Shown here piece by piece: positions 1-7,881 of a stretch of 45,469 bases of DNA. Origin of the DNA: an uncultured Gammaproteobacteria bacterium. GTDB taxonomy: Bacteria > Pseudomonadota > Gammaproteobacteria > PS1 > Pseudothioglobaceae. The stretch spans positions 1 through 45,469 of the forward strand of contig CALBNC010000114.1 in NCBI GenBank assembly GCA_937896195.1, read 5' to 3'. Position 1 is the stretch's first letter, and every line of letters begins with the position of its first letter. A model generated the notes under the pieces. The model saw only the letters and a list, made by a program, of their open reading frames with translations. It was not told the origin of the DNA and did not search any database. The translations under genes were made by a program, and so were the position numbers.

Positions 1-15
1 GAGCCTTTTAGGTTG

Positions 16-366
16 TTACAGTTTGATGTTGTAATAGCCTAAGACAGCCAACATTAGCCAGTAACAAATCGCAGTAATAGCGATTGAAATTCCTAGGCTT
101 AAATAAAACGCCACACCTTGTCTTAATAGTAAAGGCAAAGCGACAAACAACGCTAATGATGGAATCACCAGCCAAAAAATACTACTAGACAAAGCGCTTA
201 TTTTTTCAACATCTTTAGTGTCCACATAAATCCAAATAATAGCCAGAACAGAAACCAGAGGAATAGAGGCCAGCAGCGATCCGAGTAAAGAGCTGCGCTT
301 TGAAATTTCAGCTATGGCAACAATCAGAAGCGCGCTAATAAAAACCTTGAGAGCATAATAAATCAT
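16..366 (-). CDS. DUF3147/GlpM-like small membrane protein
   Basis: A 116-residue, very hydrophobic protein with about four predicted membrane segments (roughly residues 4-20, 28-48, 62-80 and 87-108) and short polar loops. Length and pattern fit the DUF3147/GlpM-like inner-membrane family, whose function is not firmly known. Its ATG overlaps the stop codon of the upstream sensor kinase by 4 nt (ATGA), so it is the third gene of a coupled regulator-kinase operon. That context suggests an envelope or signalling accessory role, but this is inference. No catalytic motif is visible. Confidence 0.75.
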   Translation of the reverse strand: MIYYALKVFISALLIVAIAEISKRSSLLGSLLASIPLVSVLAIIWIYVDTKDVEKISALSSSIFWLVIPSLALFVALPLLLRQGVAFYLSLGISIAITAICYWLMLAVLGYYNIKL

Positions 367-1655
367 ATTGAAATAGTTATGCTTGTGCCACTACCTTGTG
401 TAGATGATAGAGAGATTTCCCAGCCTCTTTGAGTGATGATTTGATCAACAATAGCTAGGCCTAATCCTGTACCGCCACTCGCCCTATTGCGCGAAGACTC
501 TAAGCGGTAAAACGGCCTAAATATTTTCTCTTGATGCTGCTCTGGTATGCCAGAACCTTGATCTGATATGGTGATCTTTAGGGTATCGTCCTGTTGTTCC
601 CATGAAATAGATACTGGGTTTTTGTTGCCGTAGCTAATAGCGTTATCAATTAGATTAAACAAAACTCGATGCAGTGCAACGGCGTAAGTCTCAAATTGAT
701 AATCGCCGTCATCAGCTAAATTAATAATTTGAGACTTATCAGGCTTTATTTCTTTAATAATAGCTGAAATTAACGTATTGATATTAACAGGTTCAATATT
801 CTCATCTTCAAGGCCTTTGGTAAGCTGCATGTATTCTCGAATGATCAACTCCATATTATCAATGGCTTCGGCCATTTCGCTACTGAGTTCAGTGTCAACA
901 GAGTCTGGCAACATTTCTAGCGCCATTCTCATTCGAGTTAGAGGCGTGCGTAGATCGTGCGAGATGCCGCCCAATAATACGGTGCGATTCTCTAGTAGGT
1001 TTTGCACATCGGTAGACATTTTGTTAAAAGCTCTGGCGGTTTCTGCAAGCTCTTTTGGGCCCTCTTCTAAAAGAGGTTTTGGTACGCCACCAGCGCCAAT
1101 AATGGTTGCAGCTTGAGAAAGGTTTTGCACCGGTCTGGTGATTTTTCTAACCAATAGTAGACTGCTAAAAATAGCCATGATTGATAAAATTGCAACAAGA
1201 TAAAACGCAACATAAGGAAGCGCCACACCAATTCTTTGTTGATCAAAACCAATTCTAACGGTTTTTTCTGCAATCTTAATATCCACCCAATGACGATCAA
1301 GGTTTCCAACCTCTGGTGAGATATCAACATTCGAGCCTAACCTGCTAGAAAGACTTTCTTCCATAAAGCTAAAATGCGGCTTTAAGTGGGTGTGTTCTGC
1401 CAGCTGTTCGGCGCCATTACCCCAATAAAGTTGGTGATTTTTTGAAAGCTCGTCAATAAAGTCTTGCCTGGTTTCTAGCGGTAGCTCAACATAGGTTTTG
1501 GCAGAAAGCAAAATAAGAGAAGCAAGGTCATCGGCGTTTCTTTTGCCAACGGGAAGAATGATGAAGTAGCCAGCGATGGCGATAGTTGCTAGCAAAAAAA
1601 TCAGCATAGTGCTGGTTATTATTAATGAGGTTCGACCAAACAGGGTTTTGGTCAT
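363..1655 (-). CDS. EnvZ-type sensor histidine kinase
   Basis: A 430-residue inner-membrane histidine kinase. It has a transmembrane segment at about 10-34, a periplasmic sensor region at about 35-145, a second membrane segment at about 146-169, and a HAMP linker at about 170-222. The HisKA motif ISHDLRTPLTR holds phospho-acceptor His233. The HATPase domain follows, with N box NLIDNAISYG, G1 box DQGSGIPEQH and G2 box GGTGLGLAIV. Its start overlaps the stop of the response-regulator gene by 4 nt, so the pair is coupled. The order regulator-kinase and the domain set match the EnvZ/OmpR class. The ligand is not visible; the divergent envelope-protein operon at 2523-4485 is a natural candidate target. 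Confidence 0.93.
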   Translation of the reverse strand: MTKTLFGRTSLIITSTMLIFLLATIAIAGYFIILPVGKRNADDLASLILLSAKTYVELPLETRQDFIDELSKNHQLYWGNGAEQLAEHTHLKPHFSFMEESLSSRLGSNVDISPEVGNLDRHWVDIKIAEKTVRIGFDQQRIGVALPYVAFYLVAILSIMAIFSSLLLVRKITRPVQNLSQAATIIGAGGVPKPLLEEGPKELAETARAFNKMSTDVQNLLENRTVLLGGISHDLRTPLTRMRMALEMLPDSVDTELSSEMAEAIDNMELIIREYMQLTKGLEDENIEPVNINTLISAIIKEIKPDKSQIINLADDGDYQFETYAVALHRVLFNLIDNAISYGNKNPVSISWEQQDDTLKITISDQGSGIPEQHQEKIFRPFYRLESSRNRASGGTGLGLAIVDQIITQRGWEISLSSTQGSGTSITISI

Positions 1656-2371
1656 GCTGCGCTGTCTCCATTTGGAGTGAAGCGATAGCCCACGCCGCGA
1701 ACGGTGCGAATAAATTGAGGCTTGCTCGGATCGAGTTCAATCTTTTTTCTTAAGCGGGTAATGCGCACGTCAATTGAGCGATCAAAAGGGTCTCGGTCAA
1801 TGCCAGACAATTCATTGAGAATAAAATCACGACTAATTGGGCGGTTTGGATTGTTGATAAAAAGCTGCAAAAGCTCAGTATCAGCATAGCCTAAAGACAT
1901 TTCGCTGCCTTTATTGAGCAGGATAAGTGAAGTCCTATTAAACACGTAGCTGCCAAATTTATACAATGCTTCCTCTGAGATTTTCTCTGTTTGACTATAA
2001 GCTGATCGTCTAAGCAGTGCATTAATACGTGCGAGTAACTCACGTGGGTTAAAAGGTTTTGACAAGTAATCGTCTGCACCAATTTCCAAGCCGATGATGC
2101 GATCAATATCCTCACCCTTGGCAGTTAGCATAATAATGGGTATATTAGAAGAGCCGCTTAACCGCCGAGCAATAGAAAGCCCGTCCTCCCCTGGTAGCAT
2201 GAGATCCAGCAAAATAAGATCGGGCTTGTGATTACTAAGCCAGCTATCCATTTGTATGCCATCTTCAACGCTCTCGCTATTAAACCCCTGTTCGTTTAAA
2301 TAGCGCGTTAGCATCCGGCAAATCCCGGGATCATCATCAACAATTAAAATATTTTTATTATCACTCATCAT
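1652..2371 (-). CDS. OmpR-family response regulator
   Basis: A 239-residue two-component regulator. The receiver domain (about 6-120) has the acidic cluster VDDDP near residues 11-15, the phosphorylation site Asp56 in LLDLMLPGEDG, and the conserved Lys in MLTAKGED. The C-terminal winged-helix DNA-binding domain (about 135-235) ends in the RTVRGVGYRF signature of OmpR/PhoB proteins. Two consecutive ATG codons allow a start one codon later. It leads a three-gene minus-strand operon with the kinase (4-nt overlap). The 151-bp divergent region to the plus-strand gene at 2523 contains repeated TGGTTACA elements that could be its binding sites. Confidence 0.95.
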   Translation of the reverse strand: MMSDNKNILIVDDDPGICRMLTRYLNEQGFNSESVEDGIQMDSWLSNHKPDLILLDLMLPGEDGLSIARRLSGSSNIPIIMLTAKGEDIDRIIGLEIGADDYLSKPFNPRELLARINALLRRSAYSQTEKISEEALYKFGSYVFNRTSLILLNKGSEMSLGYADTELLQLFINNPNRPISRDFILNELSGIDRDPFDRSIDVRITRLRKKIELDPSKPQFIRTVRGVGYRFTPNGDSAA

Positions 2372-2404
2372 TTAATTATACGTCAGCATTGGCCAATATG
2401 GTGC

Positions 2405-2479
2405 TGGTTACAATTGGTAACAAAGCGTTTTCAATTGATTTGTGCGGGAAATGTTCTGGTTACATTGGGGCGCTATACT
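2405..2479 (+). promoter_or_regulatory. Divergent control region with repeated TGGTTACA elements
   Basis: The octamer TGGTTACA occurs at 2405-2412 and again at 2457-2464. The first copy forms an imperfect palindrome GTTAC-N5-GTAAC. A -10-like TATACT lies at 2474-2479 with no good -35, as expected for an activator-dependent promoter reading into 2523. Control by the adjacent OmpR-type regulator is inference. Confidence 0.45.
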
Positions 2480-2522
2480 GATCCCAGTTTCAAAAATAAT
2501 TTAATAACAAGGAAGCAATACC

Positions 2523-3008
2523 ATGAAAAAAATAACAAAAATTTTTGCATTATCAACACTACTTTTGGGTGCGTATACAGTCCAGGCACATGTAGCCAGT
2601 CACGAACATCAGCACGGTGAATTATATAATAAGGTTCAAGTAATGTCACCGGCAGATAAAGCTGGATTTCAGCAGATGATGCATGACAATATGGACAAAA
2701 TGACGCCACAAGAAAAGCAAGTGTTTATGAATAGAATGAAAGCGTCTCAGGGATTTGGCCAGGGTGAACAGCATAATATGCACCGAAAGACAGATGCAAG
2801 AAGTGCGGTGAACTCAATGTCAACCATGGAGCGTGCTGGATTTATCAACATGATGCGTAACAATGTAGGAAACATGTCTGACTTAGAGAGAGGTGCATTT
2901 TTTGATTACATGGGTTTTGATGAGCGCGATAGACATTCTTTCTTTGAGCGCCTAGGCATTAATCACCAAAATAAGCACAATCAGCAAAAGCACGATTGTA
3001 AAGACTAA
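2523..3008 (+). CDS. Secreted His/Met-rich protein, Spy/CpxP-like in appearance
   Basis: A 161-residue protein with a signal peptide (KK, hydrophobic core, cleavage after VQA near residue 22), so the mature chain would begin with histidine (HVASHEHQHGE). The rest is helical, charged and Met-rich, with repeated phrases of the type MSPADKAGFQQMM and MTPQEKQVFMNRM. These resemble, without proving homology to, the repeated helical motifs of Spy/CpxP periplasmic chaperones. The N-terminal HxxxHEHQH cluster suggests metal binding. The start has an AAGGAA ribosome site 8 nt upstream. It is the first gene of a four-gene operon divergent from a two-component system. I do not recognise a named family. 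Confidence 0.75.
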   Translation: MKKITKIFALSTLLLGAYTVQAHVASHEHQHGELYNKVQVMSPADKAGFQQMMHDNMDKMTPQEKQVFMNRMKASQGFGQGEQHNMHRKTDARSAVNSMSTMERAGFINMMRNNVGNMSDLERGAFFDYMGFDERDRHSFFERLGINHQNKHNQQKHDCKD

Positions 3009-3027
3009 TTATTAAGGAGTAATAATC

Positions 3028-3438
3028 ATGAGAATAATTAACAAAGCATTGGCTGTATCAGCCTTAATTTTAACTACTCAAATGGCGCAGGCACATGTAA
3101 CCGAAGACGTAACGCACACACATGATGGCACGCAAATGCGCAGCACTATTCAAGCCATGTCACCAACAGATAGACTGGAATTTAGAAGCACTATGCAGAC
3201 AAACCTTGAAGGTATGCCTGTAGAAGATAGACAAGCTTTTAGAGATACAATGAGAACAAGTCAAGGTATCGGCGAGGGACAAGGCATGGGCAAAGATATG
3301 TCGCCAGAAGAGAGACAAGCTTTTAGAGATACAAGGAGATCGGGCGAAGGCACGGGTCAAAATAATCAATTTATGCACGGTGGCTCACAAGGTGGTTCAC
3401 AAGGTGGCGGCTATGGTCGTGGCTACGGCAAACGTTAG
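3028..3438 (+). CDS. Secreted His-containing paralogue of the upstream protein
   Basis: A 136-residue protein with a signal peptide ending MAQA near residue 22, leaving a mature N-terminus starting with His (HVTEDVTHTHDG). It shares with its neighbour the unit MSPxDRxxF...M, then RQAFRDTMRTSQGxGxGQ, and repeats RQAFRDT twice itself. The C-terminus is a Gly/Gln/Ser low-complexity tail (GGSQGGSQGGGYGRGYG). An AAGGAG site precedes the ATG, and only 19 nt separate it from the upstream stop. A tandem duplication followed by divergence is the simplest reading. Periplasmic metal or stress protection is inference from His content and context. Confidence 0.75.
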   Translation: MRIINKALAVSALILTTQMAQAHVTEDVTHTHDGTQMRSTIQAMSPTDRLEFRSTMQTNLEGMPVEDRQAFRDTMRTSQGIGEGQGMGKDMSPEERQAFRDTRRSGEGTGQNNQFMHGGSQGGSQGGGYGRGYGKR

Positions 3439-3447
3439 GAGATACAG

Positions 3448-3942
3448 ATGAAAAAATTATTAACCATTAGTCTACTTGCACTTTCAACAGCTACTTTAGC
3501 ATTTACTGATAAAGCTGAAGTGCTGAATGTAGAAGAAGTATTCAAAGCCAAAATCTATCAAACACCTTATGAAGAGTGCTGGTCTGAAGATATCCCGGTT
3601 TATTCCCAACAGGCCGACAACTCATATACCGATGAAATATTTGGCGGCATCTTGGGCGGCGTTATTGGCAATCAGTTGGGTGGCGGTCGAGGCAATAAAG
3701 CCATGACGGTTGCAGGAACTTTGTTAGGTGCCTCTATCGCAAATGATAGTAGCAAGACCAGTGGAACCAAGGTTGTGAGTTATAAGCAGGTTCGTCAGTG
3801 TGAGACTAGATACAAACAAGAGCGCAAAGAAGTTGTTGATTATTACATGGTAAATGCCAAATACAACGGTCGTGAATTTAGCTTTAAAGCTGATACGATG
3901 CCAGGTTCATTTGTTACCGTAAGCGTGTCACCTGTCAATTAA
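3448..3942 (+). CDS. Glycine-zipper envelope protein
   Basis: A 164-residue exported protein with a signal peptide of about 18 residues (cleavage near TLA-FTDK). A glycine-zipper segment at about 66-100 (GGILGGVIGNQLGGGRGNKA) matches the 17-kDa antigen/2TM glycine-zipper group (Rick_17kDa_Anti type). Two cysteines (YEECWSED and VRQCETRYK) flank the zipper and could form a disulfide. There is no lipobox, so it is probably periplasmic or membrane-inserted rather than a lipoprotein. It lies 9 nt after the upstream gene and 9 nt before cytochrome b561, in one operon. Relatives affect outer-membrane integrity, but the precise role is unknown. Confidence 0.8.
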   Translation: MKKLLTISLLALSTATLAFTDKAEVLNVEEVFKAKIYQTPYEECWSEDIPVYSQQADNSYTDEIFGGILGGVIGNQLGGGRGNKAMTVAGTLLGASIANDSSKTSGTKVVSYKQVRQCETRYKQERKEVVDYYMVNAKYNGREFSFKADTMPGSFVTVSVSPVN

Positions 3943-3951
3943 TAGGAGATT

Positions 3952-4485
3952 ATGATGAAACGATATCATCCATTTTTAGTAACACTACACTGGATTTTGG
4001 CCGTTGCAATTGCAGCATGGCTACTGATGGGTAGTAATATTTTAAGCGAGATGCCAAATAGTGATCCTGAAAAAATAAACTCACTTAAGGTGCACATGAG
4101 CGTTGGTATTGGCATATTAGTGCTTATGGTGACGCGCTTAGTAGTGCGACTGCGCAGTACTAAGCTAACACCAGTCAACACTAATGCTACTACTATGAAC
4201 AAGCTTAGTGCCATTGGTCACTACGCTTTATATACAGTGGTTATTTTGATGTCAGTAAGTGGCATCGTTAGTGCGCAAATTGCTGGTTTGGGCGATATTG
4301 TATTCTTCGGATCAGGTGCAGCATTGCCTGAAACATTTGATAATATTGCGCCTCTAGTTGCACATCAAGTATTAAGCACTGTATTGATGCTGTTGGTTGC
4401 AGGGCACGTATTAGCCGCTCTGTATCACCAATTTGCATTAAAAGAAAAACTGTTTTCAAGAGTTTGGTATGGCAATAGACAATAG
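3952..4485 (+). CDS. Cytochrome b561, diheme membrane electron carrier
   Basis: A 177-residue four-helix membrane protein of the bacterial cytochrome b561 (YodB/CybB) family. Haem-ligand candidates sit where expected: His in FLVTLHWILA (helix 1), LKVHMSVGIG (helix 2), and VAHQVLS and VAGHVLAALYHQF (helices 3-4). The family moves electrons between quinol and periplasmic acceptors, sometimes superoxide. It is the last gene of the operon with the His-rich secreted proteins. Two consecutive ATGs (3952, 3955) make the start uncertain by one codon. A terminator follows at 4574. Confidence 0.9.
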   Translation: MMKRYHPFLVTLHWILAVAIAAWLLMGSNILSEMPNSDPEKINSLKVHMSVGIGILVLMVTRLVVRLRSTKLTPVNTNATTMNKLSAIGHYALYTVVILMSVSGIVSAQIAGLGDIVFFGSGAALPETFDNIAPLVAHQVLSTVLMLLVAGHVLAALYHQFALKEKLFSRVWYGNRQ

Positions 4486-4573
4486 GTTTTTAACTGTCGC
4501 ACCAGTCAGTCATAGATTTTTAATTCTCCCTCTTTATTTTGGTCTGTGACACCTGAAAGTGTGTGCGGGACTT

Positions 4574-4594
4574 GCTGCCCTAAGCAGCTTTTTT
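4574..4594 (+). terminator. Rho-independent terminator after cytochrome b561
   Basis: The stem GCTGC / GCAGC with loop CCTAA is followed by six T residues. It lies 88 bp after the cytochrome b561 stop and before the RND operon. Confidence 0.75.
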
Positions 4595-4607
4595 AATTTA
4601 AATCAAA

Positions 4608-4634
4608 GTAAATTTAGTTTACAATTGATACAAT
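4608..4634 (+). promoter_or_regulatory. Inverted repeat and -10-like element before the RND operon
   Basis: A perfect inverted repeat GTAAA-TTTAG-TTTAC occupies 4608-4622, and TACAAT, a -10-like hexamer, lies at 4629-4634. No strong -35 is present. The repeat could be an operator in the promoter of the gene at 4655. This is inference. Confidence 0.35.
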
Positions 4635-4654
4635 TTTATTAGGGATATAGGCTT

Positions 4655-7072
4655 ATGAACTGGCGTCACCGTAGCGAGAGAAAATTCGAAAGTTTTTCAG
4701 ATATTATTTTTGAAAATAGCAAAAAAACCATTGCTTCAATTTTATTATTGGTCGCCCTATTTGGCTCTCAATTGCCTAATTTGACAATGGATACCTCGAC
4801 AGAGGGTTTTTTGCATAAGACTGATTCTATGCGTGTGACTTATGATGAGTTTCGAGATCAATTTGGACGTGATGAAAAATTATTGATCGCCATAAAAACA
4901 GAAAATGTATTCGACCTAAATTTTCTAAAAAAATTAGAAAAGCTACATAAAAGATTGGAAAATGAGCTGCCTTATATCGCTGACGTAAATTCATTGATTA
5001 ATGCTAGAAACACCTATGGTGACCAAGAGAGCTTAATTGTTGAAGATTTGTTTGAGGTCTTGCCAGATACCCAAGCACAAGTCGAGCCGCAAAAACAAAG
5101 AGCGCTTAATAATCCATTATTACAAAACTTGTTGTTTAGTGAAGATCAAACTTTCACAGCAATTGTGATCGATACACAAACATACTCTTCTTTTGACGCT
5201 AATGGTGAGCTGATTGTTGTTGGCGAAAAAGACGAGTTCTCGGACGAAATAGCGACAGAAACAACAAAAAAGATTTATTTGTCTGATGCAGAAAACACAG
5301 TTATTGTTAAAAAAACCCAAGAGATTATCAAGGATTTTGAAGCACAAGATTTTGAAATTTATTTAACAGGATCGGCGGTCATCGCAGGCACCTTAAAGCA
5401 AAGTATGATGGCAGATACAAAAAGCTTTGTAACGAAAATGGTCGTTATGATTATTATCGTTTTGGCGCTCTTGTTTAGGCGTATTTCAGGCGTTCTATTG
5501 CCACTGATGGCGGTTATTTTTACCATTACAATAACGCTATCTTTAATGGCTTTAACCAATACACCATTTACCATCGTGACCCAAATTATGCCATCTTTTT
5601 TGCTGGCAGTGGTTACTGGTGGCGCCATTCACTTGCTAGCTATTTTTTATAAAGACTTTGCAAAAACCCACGACACCAAGGCATCATTAAGATATGCCAT
5701 GGGCCACTCTGGTCTGGCCATCGTGATGACATCGCTAACGACAGCGGCGGGTTTATGGTCATTTTCATTTTCAGAATTATCACCGGTAGCGGATCTTGGC
5801 GTCTTTGCTAGTAGCGGCGTTTTGATTAGCTTATTGTTCAACCTCGTTTTGTTACCAGCCTTTATTGGTACTATAAAAATTAAAGTTAAATCAACCAAAG
5901 AAGATGCTCAAGAACATACAACGATGGATACCATGTTGTTAGGCATTAGTCGTATTTCTACTGGCTACCCAAAGGCCATTGTTGCCATTAGTGCAGTGAT
6001 GATCATTGTGGCAATATTTTTTGCTTCGCAATTAAGGTTTTCACACTACCCCCTGGAATGGTTTCCAAAAGACCACGCTTCAAGAATAGCCACAGAGGTG
6101 GTAGATGAAAATCTCAAAGGCTCAGTGACGTTAGAAATTATTATTGATACAGAAAAAGAAAACGGCCTATATGATCCGGTAATGCTGAATAAAATTCAGA
6201 CAACCACCGATTATCTTAATAGTATTCAAACGCCAACTTACTTTGTCGGAAAAACACTCAGCTTGGTGGATGTTCTAAAAGAAACCAATCGAGCATTAAA
6301 TGAAAATAGGGCTGATTTTTACACCATCCCGCAAGATAAAGATTTAATCGCTCAAGAGTTATTTTTATTTGAAAATAGCGGTAGTGATGATTTGGAAGAT
6401 TTTGTAGATGCCAGCTTTTCTAAGGCTAGAATTACGGTTAAGGTGCCGTATATTGATGCGCTCGAATACAACGGCTTTATATCGCAAGTCAAGGCACATC
6501 TTGAGCAAGAGTTTAATGGCCACGCAGTCGTAACCTTAACAGGCATAACTACTCTGCTTTCCGTTATCATGGATAAGTCAATTCATTCGAGTGCAGTGAG
6601 TTACCTAATTGCTTTTGGCCTAATTTCAGTTATGATGGTTTTATTAATTGGTAATGTAAAAATTGGCCTAATCAGTATGGTTCCAAACATGCTACCAATT
6701 CTATTCCTTTCAACCATTATGGTTGTTTTCGATATGCCACTTGATATGTTTACCATGCTAATTGGTGCTATCGCCCTAGGTTTGGCAGTGGACGATACCG
6801 TACACTTTATGCATAATTTTAGGCGCTATGAGCTTGAATTTAACGATGTTGATAAAGCCGTTAGGCTGACATTTATGGGCACGGGCAGGGCTATTGTAGT
6901 TACTTCGGTCGTACTATCCGTTGGATTTTTGGTGTTACTATTTGCCTCTATGAGCTCTATGTTTAACTTTGGCGTGCTGACAGCAAGCGCTATTTTTATT
7001 GCATTGATGGCAGATTTTTTCTTAGTACCGGCAATTATGAAATTACTTATTCACAATAAAGGAGATCTTTAA
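4655..7072 (+). CDS. RND superfamily (MMPL-type) lipid/hydrophobe exporter
   Basis: An 805-residue inner-membrane protein with the two-fold RND layout. TM1 is at about 33-50, followed by a large periplasmic domain (about 55-255), a five-helix block (about 258-400), TM7 near 440-455, a second periplasmic domain (about 460-640), and a final helix block (about 645-800). The helix-4 motif of the second half, ALGLAVDDTVHFMHNFRRY, carries the paired Asp typical of proton-driven MMPL/RND proteins. It heads a tight operon: its stop overlaps the next ATG by 1 nt, then a barrel protein. No membrane-fusion protein is present, so it resembles lipid-handling MMPL systems more than AcrB drug pumps. The substrate is unknown. 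Confidence 0.88.
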   Translation: MNWRHRSERKFESFSDIIFENSKKTIASILLLVALFGSQLPNLTMDTSTEGFLHKTDSMRVTYDEFRDQFGRDEKLLIAIKTENVFDLNFLKKLEKLHKRLENELPYIADVNSLINARNTYGDQESLIVEDLFEVLPDTQAQVEPQKQRALNNPLLQNLLFSEDQTFTAIVIDTQTYSSFDANGELIVVGEKDEFSDEIATETTKKIYLSDAENTVIVKKTQEIIKDFEAQDFEIYLTGSAVIAGTLKQSMMADTKSFVTKMVVMIIIVLALLFRRISGVLLPLMAVIFTITITLSLMALTNTPFTIVTQIMPSFLLAVVTGGAIHLLAIFYKDFAKTHDTKASLRYAMGHSGLAIVMTSLTTAAGLWSFSFSELSPVADLGVFASSGVLISLLFNLVLLPAFIGTIKIKVKSTKEDAQEHTTMDTMLLGISRISTGYPKAIVAISAVMIIVAIFFASQLRFSHYPLEWFPKDHASRIATEVVDENLKGSVTLEIIIDTEKENGLYDPVMLNKIQTTTDYLNSIQTPTYFVGKTLSLVDVLKETNRALNENRADFYTIPQDKDLIAQELFLFENSGSDDLEDFVDASFSKARITVKVPYIDALEYNGFISQVKAHLEQEFNGHAVVTLTGITTLLSVIMDKSIHSSAVSYLIAFGLISVMMVLLIGNVKIGLISMVPNMLPILFLSTIMVVFDMPLDMFTMLIGAIALGLAVDDTVHFMHNFRRYELEFNDVDKAVRLTFMGTGRAIVVTSVVLSVGFLVLLFASMSSMFNFGVLTASAIFIALMADFFLVPAIMKLLIHNKGDL

Positions 7073-7878
7073 TGAACAAAATAACACTATTAGCACTAGG
7101 TGTCATATTGGCTACAGCCAATGTTTCTGCCGCTGATGAGGCTAGAAGCATTATGGAAAGGGCTGATTCTAGAGACGATGGCTCTAGCCTTATCTCCACC
7201 ATGCAAATGATATTAATTGATAAAAATAACAAGCAGCGCACTCGACAAATGCGTACTTTTTCAAAAGATATTGATGATAATACTGAGCATAAAACCATCT
7301 TTTTCTTGTCACCAAGCGATGTAAAAAATACCGCATTTTTAACTTATGATTACAGCGGCGACGACAAGGACGATGATCAGTGGATGTATTTGCCAGCGTT
7401 GAAAAAAACCAAGCGCATTCCAGCTAGTGACAAAGATTCAGCTTTTATGGGTAGTGATTTTACTTACTCTGACATGACTGATAAGGAGCTAGATGATTAC
7501 ACATTTAAGCTGATTAAAGAAACTGTAATTAAGCGTAAAGATGGCGCCCATCCAGTTTGGGTGATTGAATCTTTGCCCGTGAGTCAGGCTATAATTGACG
7601 AAACTGGCTATACCAAAAGCGATTTGTACGTCAGAAAAGATAACTACGTACTAACGCGCGCGAAGTTTTATTTGAAAAAATCCAGCCGTTTGAAGTATAT
7701 GGATGTCAGTAAACTTGAAAAAATTGACGGCATTTGGGTGGCCATGCAAACCACTATGACGACCAAGCAAGGAACGCAAACACTACATAAGACCATCTTA
7801 AGTAATTCTGATGTCGAAATTAATCAGCCGATCGATAATGACATGTTTACAATTCGAACAATTGAGAAAGGCCTTTAA
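7072..7878 (+). CDS. LolA-like outer-membrane lipoprotein-sorting family protein
   Basis: A 268-residue exported protein with a signal peptide ending near NVSAAD. The mature part begins ARSIMERADSRDDG, then runs of beta strands including FFLSPSDVKNTAFL and DQWMYLPALKKTKRIP. This is the pattern of the outer membrane lipoprotein-sorting protein group with a LolA/LppX-like half-barrel. These proteins commonly pair with an MMPL/RND transporter and an outer-membrane barrel, as here. A periplasmic shuttle for a hydrophobic substrate is the expected role; the cargo is not determinable. The ATG overlaps the transporter stop by 1 nt (TAATG), indicating coupled translation. Confidence 0.85.
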   Translation: MNKITLLALGVILATANVSAADEARSIMERADSRDDGSSLISTMQMILIDKNNKQRTRQMRTFSKDIDDNTEHKTIFFLSPSDVKNTAFLTYDYSGDDKDDDQWMYLPALKKTKRIPASDKDSAFMGSDFTYSDMTDKELDDYTFKLIKETVIKRKDGAHPVWVIESLPVSQAIIDETGYTKSDLYVRKDNYVLTRAKFYLKKSSRLKYMDVSKLEKIDGIWVAMQTTMTTKQGTQTLHKTILSNSDVEINQPIDNDMFTIRTIEKGL

Positions 7879-7881
7879 GAG

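Noticed and set aside
778-1116. Plus-strand ORF within the sensor kinase gene
   Set aside because: It lies opposite conserved HisKA and HAMP coding sequence and has no recognisable protein features.
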